Below are positions 1 through 6,391 of a DNA stretch of 11,124 bases, in pieces. Location: NCBI GenBank assembly GCA_012032575.1, contig JAAUSP010000218.1, positions 1-11,124 on the forward strand, in the 5' to 3' direction. Every line of letters begins with the position of its first letter. Position 1 is the first letter of the stretch. Made by a program: the position numbers and the translations under genes. This DNA comes from Anaerolineales bacterium. Its GTDB lineage: Bacteria > Chloroflexota > Anaerolineae > 4572-78 > J111. The notes beneath the pieces are model-generated. The model had not been told where the DNA came from. It saw only the letters and a program-made list of their open reading frames with translations, and ran no database searches.

Positions 1-284
1 CATAATGGGACTTCATTCACATAGGCCGCCCGGGCGATCAGGTGAGCGGCTATAGGCGTGGTCAAGAAGATAAAAGCAATGGTGGCAATCAAGCGGGTGG
101 CCAGGCTCAAATCATAAAAGTAAACGGCGGCGGCTACCAGAGCCAGGCTTGTACCCAACGAGCCGGCTTTGCTGGCGGCGGACATACGTAGAAACATATC
201 AGGCATCCGTACAACCCCCAGCGCGGCGATAAAAACAAAAATCGCGCCGATCAGCAGCAGTAACAGACTAATCACCTCGCGCAT
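1..284 (-). CDS. mrpG: MrpG/MnhG, Na+/H+ antiporter subunit G (3' end cut by window)
   Basis: Small membrane subunit of the Mrp (Mnh) multisubunit Na+/H+ antiporter. I translated 94 codons from the ATG at 284; the frame is still open at base 1, so the C-terminus lies outside. Three hydrophobic segments are visible, at about residues 4-25, 43-58 and 64-85. The family signature follows the first: R26-M-P-D then FLRMSAASKAGSLG (residues 31-44). The family is usually about 100-125 aa, so little is missing. The start is well supported: AAGGAG sits 8 bases upstream (291-298 region). The gene begins inside the end of mrpF, overlapping it by 17 bases (268-284). It is the last gene of the canonical A-to-G order. 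Family assignment is firm; its individual role is known only as part of the whole complex. Confidence 0.93.
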   Translation of the reverse strand, partial: MREVISLLLLLIGAIFVFIAALGVVRMPDMFLRMSAASKAGSLGTSLALVAAAVYFYDLSLATRLIATIAFIFLTTPIAAHLIARAAYVNEVPL

Positions 285-552
285 TTTTGGTTCTCCTTTC
301 CAGATAATAGGCAAAAGCCACTGTGCCCAAAAATGAAATCAAGGCCAGTACAACGGTCACGTCCAGAAAAACTGGTTGATCCATAGCCATAGCATACGCA
401 GCTACCAAACTCACCCCGATCGCGCTGATTAAGTCAAGCGCGACAACCCGATCGGGTAAACTCGGTCCGCGTAGTAGACGAATTAGGGCCAATCCCAAAG
501 CCCCCAGGAGCAACAGCGATACCAGCAGAATAATCAGGACTGACCACGTCAT
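268..552 (-). CDS. mrpF: MrpF/MnhF, Na+/H+ antiporter subunit F
   Basis: 94-residue membrane subunit of the Mrp antiporter, normal length for the family. Three transmembrane stretches are visible, at about residues 4-25, 38-56 and 62-82. The loop between the first two carries the family signature G29[11 protein letters not shown]40. This conserved Asp-containing segment has been proposed in structural work on Mrp to take part in the Na+ path. The C-terminus is short and charged. The ATG at 552 overlaps the mrpE TGA (ATGA, 549-552), a typical translational coupling, and GGGAGG lies 7 bases upstream. The end overlaps mrpG by 17 bases. No anomaly seen. Confidence 0.95.
   Translation of the reverse strand: MTWSVLIILLVSLLLLGALGLALIRLLRGPSLPDRVVALDLISAIGVSLVAAYAMAMDQPVFLDVTVVLALISFLGTVAFAYYLERRTKNARGD
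291..298 (-). promoter_or_regulatory. Shine-Dalgarno site of mrpG
   Basis: On the minus strand this reads AAGGAGAA, with the AGGAG core 8 bases before the mrpG ATG at 284. It lies wholly inside mrpF coding sequence, so mrpG has its own initiation site although it overlaps its neighbour. It fixes the mrpG start. Confidence 0.8.
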
Positions 553-1022
553 GAGAAAACCTCCCGTACCCGCCGCTCGAAACCCTCTTTGATCTCGCGT
601 CGAAAAGCTTCGACATCGTCAACGTACATCGAATGAACATAAAGAACGCGCCGGTCGGCTGAAACATCCAGACTCAACGAGCCGGGGGTCAGGGTAATCA
701 GGTTAGCCAATAAGGTGATTTCGGCATCAGACTGTAAATCCAGAGGGATGGCTACCACTCCAGGGCGCATGGTCAGAGGGGGGCTAATAACCTCATAGGC
801 AACCCGTAAGTTGGCTATGATTACTTCGCCCAAAAAGAAAAAGAAAAAACTGATTATCTGGACAACTTTGTGAAAGTAAGTAGCTGTCTCTGAGGTAGGG
901 CGGGCCAGCCATAGCAGCAGATAACCCAAGCCAAAACCAGCGACCAGGTTGATCGGCGTGAATTGACCGGTCAGAGCCATCCAGGCTAAGGCCAGCAAAA
1001 CGTTCAATACAAATATCTTCAC
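549..1022 (-). CDS. mrpE: MrpE/MnhE, Na+/H+ antiporter subunit E
   Basis: 157-residue subunit E of the Mrp antiporter (MNHE family, usual length about 160). Hydrophobic segments lie at about residues 3-19, 23-40 and 53-70, the last with a run of six Phe (59-64 region). A soluble C-terminal half follows, with the family pattern [17 protein letters not shown] at 105-121 and LYVH at 127-130. The start is GTG at 1022, overlapping the mrpD TGA as GTGA (1019-1022); AGGAGG 6 bases upstream makes this start convincing. The end overlaps mrpF by 4 bases. MrpE is required for assembly or activity of the complex in characterised systems but is not an antiporter-like subunit itself. The homopolymer-rich Phe stretch is intact in frame, unlike the T-runs in the neighbouring mrpD. 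Confidence 0.95.
   Translation of the reverse strand: MKIFVLNVLLALAWMALTGQFTPINLVAGFGLGYLLLWLARPTSETATYFHKVVQIISFFFFFLGEVIIANLRVAYEVISPPLTMRPGVVAIPLDLQSDAEITLLANLITLTPGSLSLDVSADRRVLYVHSMYVDDVEAFRREIKEGFERRVREVFS
560..565 (-). promoter_or_regulatory. Shine-Dalgarno site of mrpF
   Basis: The minus strand reads GGGAGG 7 bases before the mrpF ATG at 552, inside the mrpE 3' end. It supports the chosen start and independent re-initiation at the ATGA overlap. Confidence 0.75.
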
Positions 1023-2524
1023 CGGCTGCCTCCTAATACTGCCTCAATATAAGCCGCCGGGTGCAGCAGTTGCGTGGCTGCCTGGTGGGCCAGCAAGAAA
1101 ATCGGTTCAGCCGCCAGCCCCATGACCACACTCAAAAGGGCCAAAACAGCAATAGGGGTCAGAAACAGCCATTTGCCAGCCTGAATATCAGCCGGCGGCG
1201 CAGTTTTGTCTTCTATCGGGGCGGGACGTTCTTTCCAGAAAGCCTCGGCCCAAATCTTGGTCATCGAGAATAGGGTCAAGACACTGACTCCCAGGGCTAC
1301 TGCCACCGCCAGGTATTGCCCGGTTTCCAGGCCGGCTTGCACCAGCAGCAATTTAGCCCAGAACCCCGAAAGCGGCGGGATACCGGCCAGAGAGAGGGCC
1401 GGCACAAAAAATAAGGCGGCTATCATCGGCTGGGTTTGATACAGCCCACCGAGTTTCTTTAAATCGTATGTCCCGGTCAGCCGTTGAACTACACCGCTTA
1501 CCAGAAAGAGGGCCGATTTGGCTACAATCACATGAGCCATAAAAAGATGGCCCCGGCCAGGGCCAGTGGGGTAAACAGGCCCAAACCCAGCAGTAAGTAA
1601 CCGATCTGGCTGACAATGTGGAATGACAATAAACGCCGGAATTCGTTTTGGGCCACTGCGCCCAGTACACCGGTAAGCATAGTCAGCGCCGCCAGAATCA
1701 GGATAAGGGTATGGGTATAATCGGGGTTCTGGACAAAGACCAGCGTGAAGCTGCGGATCAGGGCATAGACCCCCACTTTGGTCAACAAGGCCGAAAAATG
1801 GTTGTCACAACCACCGGCGGGGTGTGGTACGATGCAGGCAGCCAGAAGAACAGCGGGAAAATAGCCGCTTTAACTCCAAAAGCGATCATAAACAGAATAG
1901 AGAGGGTCGTTACCAATCCGGGCTGAGCCAGGGTGGGCAGCCGGTGGGCCAGGTCGGCCATATTGAGGGTGCCGGCCAGACCGTAAAGGAAACCCAGGGC
2001 CGTTAAAAACAGAGCCGACGAAAGCAGGTTAAGCGTGACATATTTGACGGCACCTTCCAATTGCTGACGCTCGCCGCCCAGAGCCAGCAAAACAAAGGAG
2101 GCAATCAGCAGAACTTCAAACCAGACATACAGGTTGAAAAATCGCTGGTGAGAAACGCGCCACTGACGCCCATAAACAGGATATTGAGCAGGGGATAATA
2201 ACCAAATGCTTCACGCGGGCGGTCGAGACTGGCCCAGGAGTAGACCACGATCAGTAACGCCATCAGCCCGGTCAGCACCAGCATCAGGGCGCTGAACAGA
2301 TCGGCTATGAGGACAATACCATAGGGGGCCGGCCAATTGCCCAGCGGCGTCGCCTGGATACCCTCTTGCCAGACGAACGCCAGCAAGGTCAACGCCGCAG
2401 CCAGCAGGCCCGAAGCGCCCGCCAGGCTGAAAAGCCGCTGTAACCGGGGCTGCTGCCAGGCCAGCAGGCAGACGATGGCCGTCAGGAAAGGGATAAGAAC
2501 AGGTAAAAGTAACAGGGTAGTCAT
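1019..2524 (-). CDS. mrpD: MrpD/MnhD, Na+/H+ antiporter subunit D, reading frame broken at three sites
   Basis: Large antiporter-like subunit, homologous to NuoL/M/N of complex I. As given it is split into four frames: 2524 to about 2140, then to about 1796, then to about 1543, then to 1019. Adding one T to each of three T5 runs (coding strand) restores 502 residues, the family's normal length, with no internal stop. The repaired protein keeps the TM5 Glu (E137 in NLYVWFEV) and TM7 Lys (K219 in FGVKA), which in studied Bacillus MrpD are essential for antiport. It also keeps the loop motif [11 protein letters not shown] (227-237). The ATG at 2524 lies 5 bases after the mrpC stop, with only a weak purine stretch upstream. 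The gene ends in GTGA overlap with mrpE. Either the lesions are sequencing or assembly errors, or this copy is a very young pseudogene; I favour error. Confidence 0.93.
1029..1035 (-). promoter_or_regulatory. Shine-Dalgarno site of mrpE (decides a GTG start)
   Basis: The minus strand reads TAGGAGG, 6 bases before the GTG at 1022. It is the strongest ribosome site in the Mrp operon and shows that the GTG, not a later ATG, is the mrpE start. Confidence 0.8.
1541..1545 (-). other. Frame break 3 in mrpD (T5, six needed)
   Basis: The coding strand reads ATC TTTTT ATGG. As written, the frame ends at a TGA nine bases on, after IFLWLM. One extra T gives [16 protein letters not shown] and continues into the C-terminal 173 residues. 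The break falls at residues 328-329 of the repaired protein. Confidence 0.85.
1794..1798 (-). other. Frame break 2 in mrpD (T5, six needed)
   Basis: The coding strand reads ACC A TTTTT CGG. As written it ends in IFRPC and a stop. One extra T gives [20 protein letters not shown], the expected MrpD sequence. The break falls at about residue 244-245. Confidence 0.85.
2137..2141 (-). other. Frame break 1 in mrpD (T5, six needed)
   Basis: The coding strand reads AGC GA TTTTT CAACC. As written the frame runs into [11 protein letters not shown] and a stop. One extra T gives [17 protein letters not shown], the conserved TM5 segment containing catalytic E137. The break falls at residues 129-130. Confidence 0.88.
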
Positions 2525-2529
2525 GGGTT

Positions 2530-2877
2530 TTAAATATCCGTTGCTTTCAATTGGTCAAGGTCGTCATGGCCGACAGTCTGGTAAACCCGTTTCAGCAGGA
2601 CTACAGCAAAAGCCTGCACGCCAAAACCAATAACGATGGCCGTGAGGATGAGCGCCTGGGGCAACGGGTCGGCAAAGGGCACGGTCAAGGTGGTTTCGCC
2701 GGCTGGGATGATGGGGGGCCGGGCGGGGGTCAACCGGCCGACATCGAAAATGAGCAGGTTGGTGGCGTGCCCCAGTAGCATCAGGCCGATAATTAACTTG
2801 ACGATGCTCCGCCGCAGCAGCATGTAGATGCCTGCCGTATACAATCCACCGATCACAAAAGCGAGAATGGTTTCCAT
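2530..2877 (-). CDS. mrpC: MrpC/MnhC, Na+/H+ antiporter subunit C (NuoK-like)
   Basis: 115-residue NuoK-like subunit of the Mrp antiporter, usual length about 113. Three transmembrane segments are visible: about residues 4-21, 26-45 and 75-96. Recognisable family pieces are [15 protein letters not shown] (30-44) and [20 protein letters not shown] (70-89). The connecting loop is rich in Pro and Thr (49-68), as in other MrpC proteins. The ATG at 2877 starts one base after the mrpB TAA, and the ribosome site (AGAAGAA) lies inside the end of mrpB. In complex-I terms NuoK sits between the antiporter-like subunits and the Q module; in Mrp it links MrpA and MrpD to the small subunits. No anomaly seen. 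Confidence 0.95.
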   Translation of the reverse strand: METILAFVIGGLYTAGIYMLLRRSIVKLIIGLMLLGHATNLLIFDVGRLTPARPPIIPAGETTLTVPFADPLPQALILTAIVIGFGVQAFAVVLLKRVYQTVGHDDLDQLKATDI

Positions 2878-2878
2878 C

Positions 2879-3286
2879 TTATTCTTCTGCCAGCGTAAAA
2901 ATAATGGTTAAGGTAATGCCAATCACAAGCAGATAGACGCCGGCATCAAACAGAACCGGGGTGCCGGCTTTACCCAGCACCGGGATGGCCTGGCCGCTCC
3001 ACAGGCCGGTCATAAACGGTTGACCGGAGAGTAATCCGGGCACGCCGCTGATAAGCGCAATTAACAGTCCCAGGGCGATCAACTGAATAGGATCAAGGCG
3101 CAGCACTTGCCGGGTCAGCCCAACTCCATAGGCAATGGCGTATAAGGCAAAAGCCGCCGCCCCCACCAGTCCACCGACAAATCCTCCCCCTGGCTCATTG
3201 TGACCGCGCAGTAACAGAAAAGCAGAAAATAACAGCAAGAGGGGTAATAAGTAGCGGGTAGCTGTCGCTAAAATCAGTGAGGTCAT
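2879..3286 (-). CDS. mrpB: MrpB/MnhB, Na+/H+ antiporter subunit B
   Basis: 135-residue subunit B of the Mrp antiporter (MnhB domain family). Four hydrophobic segments are visible, at about residues 8-27, 36-54, 66-86 and 112-131. The diagnostic motif is H29[10 protein letters not shown], just after the first membrane segment. The C-terminal [17 protein letters not shown] (114-130) is also typical. The ATG at 3286 overlaps the mrpA TGA (ATGA, 3283-3286), so it is translationally coupled to mrpA. The stop is one base before mrpC. It is a stand-alone gene, normal for group 1 Mrp operons, in addition to the MbhD/E-like domains fused to the end of MrpA. No anomaly seen. Confidence 0.95.
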   Translation of the reverse strand: MTSLILATATRYLLPLLLLFSAFLLLRGHNEPGGGFVGGLVGAAAFALYAIAYGVGLTRQVLRLDPIQLIALGLLIALISGVPGLLSGQPFMTGLWSGQAIPVLGKAGTPVLFDAGVYLLVIGITLTIIFTLAEE

Positions 3287-5600
3287 GGTATTTTATCTCC
3301 CATCCGCAATCTGAGCAGGGCGAAAACGCCAATAGCCGCTGCGGCCAGAACCGTAATCTCGCCTAAAGTGTCCAATGCGCGAAAATCCACCAGGATTACA
3401 TTGACCACATTGCGGCCATTAGCCAGCAGCAGGCTATTCTCAACAAAGAAAGGCGTGAGCGGGGTCTGGGGGGGGATTGTCTGTACCACCAGGATAAAAA
3501 CAGTTATCAGACTGCCTACGGCCAGAGCAAGTAGTAAATCACGCAGGCGAGCTGATGGGCTGCTCATCCGGGCAAAACGGGGCAGGCGATATAGGACCAG
3601 CACAAAGAGAATGACTGTTAAGGTTTCAATGGCGATCTGAGTCATGGCCAGATCGGGTGCGCCATAGAGAATGTATAGCAAGGCGATAGCGTAACCAACC
3701 ACACCCAGGGCCGCGATGGCGGCCAAACGTGATTTGGCCTGTACGATGGCGAATGTTGTCACCAGAATAACTGCGGCCAGAAACCACTCGTAATAGCGGG
3801 CCTGGCCCAAATCTGAAAAAAGGCTGGGGATAGGTACCTGACTGAAGAAAGTGTAGCCGGTTAGCGCAACAATTGTGGCGATGATAACCAGAAAATAACG
3901 GCGCAGATAGCCGTTTTGCAGCCAGCGTGTTTGCAAGTAGGCCGTTTGAAGCATGCCACTCAGGGCTAGATGATACCAGCGCTCTGGTCCCCAGGTTGCT
4001 ATGATATCAAAGCTTTGGGTCACAGATCGCAGCCGGTCTCTTACGGCGTACAGACTGACGCCCGCAGCCAGGGTAGCCAGGCTGAGAATAAAAACCAAAT
4101 TCAAACCGCTCCAGGCAGTCAACTTGATCTCGATCAATTCATCTAACACTGCGGCAGTGGAAGCCGCCACCAGGGGCTTGAACAGGCTATCGGGCAAAAA
4201 TTCAATAACACCGACCAGGATTAAACCCAGCGAAGCCAGAACAATTGGCCCTAACCACATCATCAGCGGTGCTTCGTGGGCTTTTTTAGGGGTGGATTTG
4301 AGGGAGCCAAAGAAAGGGCGATAGGCCACCAGCCCGGCAGCCATGATGGTAAAAACGTTGGCCAGCATGGCCGCGCCGGTGAGCAGGGTAGCGGCTGTGG
4401 GCGCGTTCAAAGTAGCTTCGTAGATTAATTTTTTTCCGATATACCCCACAATAAAAGGCAGCGCTCCGGCCATTGAAAGGGCGGCCAGAGTTACTGCCGC
4501 AAAGGTCAGTGGCATAACCTGACGCAGCCCGGCCAGATGGGTAATGTCACGGACGCCGGTTTCATGGTCAATAGCACCGGCGGCCATAAAAAGGGACCCT
4601 TTGTAAAGTGAATGGACTATCAGGAAGAAAATAGCTGCTTTGATGGCAACACTTGTCCCCAGGCCGATGAGCAGGACCAGTGTCCCCAAAGCGCTGAGAG
4701 TCGAATAAGCCAGAATACGTTTCAGATCGGTCTGCTGCCAGCTCAGGTAGGCTCCCATCAGCATGGTCACTCCGCCGACAGTGGTCAGGCTGTATTGCCA
4801 GGCTTCCGTGCCGCCCAAAATAGGGTTGAACCGGGCTAAAAGATAGACCCTGCTTTGACCATAGTGGCCGAGTGAAGATAAGAACTAACCGGGGCCGGGG
4901 CGGCCATTGCCTGGGGCAGCCAAAAATGGAAAGGAAACTGGGCCGATTTGGTGAAAGCTCCCAGGAGGATCAGACTAAGCAGAGCCAGATAGAGCGGGTG
5001 GCTGCGGATGACATCACCCTGACCGAGCAGGACAGCCAGTTCGAGGCTCTCACCGGCCAGACCAAGCAAGATCAAACCGGCCAATAGCGCCAATCCTCCC
5101 GCTCCGGTAACCAGCAAAGCCTGCAAGGCCGCAGCCCGAGAAGAATCTTTGTGGTGGTAAAAGCCGATGAGTAAATAAGAACTCAGACTGGTTAGTTCCC
5201 AAAAAACAAACAGGGTCATGAGGTTGCCGGCTAAAACCAGCCCCAGCATCGAGGCCATAAACATCAGCAGGTAAGCATAAAATCGGCCCAGTTGGATATG
5301 TCCGGCCAGGTAGCCCCCGGCGTAGATTACCACCAGGCTGCCAATTCCACTGATGAGCAGAGCAAATAGTAGACTCAACCCGTCAACATAAAAGGAGAGG
5401 TTTATTCCCAGGCTGGGAACCCAGGGATAGGTGAAGATGAGGGTTTCTCCGGCGCTGATGACCGTGAGAAGGCTGGCGAAATACCCCAGCAGACCCAACG
5501 GCAGCAAGGCAATCACCCAGGCAGAAATGCCGCGCGTCAAACGATGCAGCCAGGGTGCGGCGAGGGATAAGGCAAAGCCGGATAAAACAGCGGTAAGCAT
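3283..5600 (-). CDS. mrpA: MrpA/MnhA, Na+/H+ antiporter subunit A, with one frame break
   Basis: Largest Mrp subunit, NuoL-like, with a C-terminal extension of MbhD/MbhE type. As given it is in two frames: 5600 to about 4850, then 4850 to 3283. Adding one G at 4848-4850 gives 772 residues, close to the family's usual 770-800. Landmarks in the repaired protein are [15 protein letters not shown] (60-74), TM5 [13 protein letters not shown] with E135, TM7 [18 protein letters not shown] with K218, and the HSATMVKAG helix (243-251). The C-terminal part has [20 protein letters not shown] (MbhD-like) and [20 protein letters not shown] (MbhE-like). I chose ATG 5600 because alignment with known MrpA starts there. 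No good ribosome site precedes it; an in-frame GTG at 5639 is a weaker alternative. It is the first gene of the Mrp operon, 88 bases after the UPF0114 gene, and ends in ATGA overlap with mrpB. Confidence 0.94.
4848..4850 (-). other. Frame break in mrpA (GGG, four G needed)
   Basis: The coding strand reads AAA GCA GGG TCT ATC TTT TAG, ending the frame at KAGSIF. One extra G gives [20 protein letters not shown], the expected MrpA sequence after the HSATMVK helix. It is a single-base loss in a short homopolymer, the same kind of lesion as in mrpD but in G, not T. Confidence 0.85.
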
Positions 5601-5688
5601 AATCTTAAACTCAATCCAGAACCATGTTTTCTCATACACTCTTTTGGAGATAACTGTTCTATGGCTGGCCCAGGAATAGAGGACAAAC
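5601..5688 (-). other. 88-base leader between the UPF0114 gene and mrpA
   Basis: This stretch is open in the mrpA frame but does not resemble the N-terminus of known MrpA proteins, so I treat it as a non-coding leader. I see no strong -35/-10 pair, no stable hairpin and no AGGAGG. The word ATTGAGTTT (minus strand) occurs twice, at 5607-5615 and across the upstream edge at 5685-5693; I attach no function to it. Confidence 0.4.
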
Positions 5689-6216
5689 TCAATGATCGTC
5701 TCGCCGATGGCTAAGAAAAATGGCTGCCCCAATCAACACAATACCGATTGCCAGGAAAAGCAAATCGACAGTATCGGCGTACTTAAGTCGGAGCGCTTGT
5801 TGAAAGAATTTGACAATCAAAATCAACAGCACTACACGTGCCAGCCGATCTTTCAAATCATCAAAACTGCGGATAAGCAACAAGCGGTTGGCAAATTCCG
5901 AGCCTTCGGCCTCATCAATTTTATTGACAAACAGTTCATACAGCCCCAGCGCCAGAATCAGCATAATCGCGGCCAGCAGATAACCATCCACAATCGCCAC
6001 CACTTCGGCCACCAGACTCAGGCGCATGGTTGCCCGCGCTTCCGTAGCTAAACCAGGGTCGGCATATTGAACCAGGTGGCTGAGCATGATCACCGTATCC
6101 ACAGTGGTCATATAAAAGACGCCAAAACCAACCAGCACGCTGGCCACTACCGCCACAATTACCACCAGCCGGCTATGCCACAAGGCTCCTTCAAAAAGCT
6201 GTTCCACTTGTTTCAT
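5689..6216 (-). CDS. YqhA/UPF0114-family membrane protein
   Basis: 175-residue integral membrane protein of the UPF0114 (YqhA) family, usual length about 160-180; the molecular function of the family is not established. Four hydrophobic segments are visible, at about residues 17-38, 67-96, 124-139 and 149-168. The recognisable core is [20 protein letters not shown] (75-94) running into FVNKID (96-101). It is followed by the acidic-basic linker [19 protein letters not shown] (117-135) and KFFQQAL. The protein ends in the short charged tail SHRRDDH. The ATG at 6216 has AGGA about 10 bases upstream. It lies directly upstream of mrpA on the same strand, so it may be co-transcribed with the antiporter, while a long palindrome separates it from the ATPase gene upstream. 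Family call is good; any link to Mrp function is inference. Confidence 0.85.
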   Translation of the reverse strand: MKQVEQLFEGALWHSRLVVIVAVVASVLVGFGVFYMTTVDTVIMLSHLVQYADPGLATEARATMRLSLVAEVVAIVDGYLLAAIMLILALGLYELFVNKIDEAEGSEFANRLLLIRSFDDLKDRLARVVLLILIVKFFQQALRLKYADTVDLLFLAIGIVLIGAAIFLSHRRDDH

Positions 6217-6259
6217 GTTGGGATAATCCTGTTACAGTTTGGAGTTTTCTAAATCGCAC

Positions 6260-6361
6260 CCTTCGATACGCCCTTCGCTTTGCTCAAGGCTACTCAGGAT
6301 GCGATTCTGAGAAAGAATCATCCTGAGTAGCTCCGACCGCAGGGAGTGGGCGTATCGAAGG
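6260..6361. repeat. 102-bp imperfect palindrome (REP/MITE-like element)
   Basis: The outer arms are perfect over 14 bp: CCTTCGATACGCCC at 6260-6273 against its complement at 6348-6361. The inner arms are perfect over 13 bp: GCTACTCAGGATG at 6289-6301 against 6319-6331. The tip is GATTCT (6303-6308) against AGAATC (6314-6319) with a GAGAA loop. The segments between inner and outer arms (6274-6288 and 6332-6347) pair poorly. The element fills most of the gap between the ATPase and UPF0114 genes. Such sequences often occur as dispersed genomic repeats, and their transcript could also act as a processing or stop signal. No T-run follows on the minus strand, so it is not a classical terminator. 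Confidence 0.8.
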
Positions 6362-6391
6362 ATGATTTTGGGCTATTTCAAATGCAGATTG

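Noticed and set aside
1019..5600. Reading these genes as a complex I (nuo) or hydrogenase fragment because of NuoL/M/K-like proteins
   Set aside because: MrpB, MrpE, MrpF and MrpG signatures and the strict A-to-G order, with no Q-module or hydrogenase subunits nearby, identify an Mrp antiporter operon.
5607..5693. Direct repeat ATTGAGTTT (minus strand) flanking the mrpA leader
   Set aside because: Nine bases, two copies 78 bases apart, one partly within coding sequence; easily expected by chance and without symmetry or further copies.
5601..5732. N-terminal extension of MrpA back to 5732
   Set aside because: The frame is open, but the extra 44 residues overlap the end of the UPF0114 gene, do not resemble known MrpA N-termini and have no ribosome site. 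The MrpA homology begins at ATG 5600.
6260..6361. Palindrome as a classical intrinsic terminator of the ATPase operon
   Set aside because: No T-rich tract follows either arm on the minus strand, and the stem is interrupted by about 15 poorly paired bases on each side.
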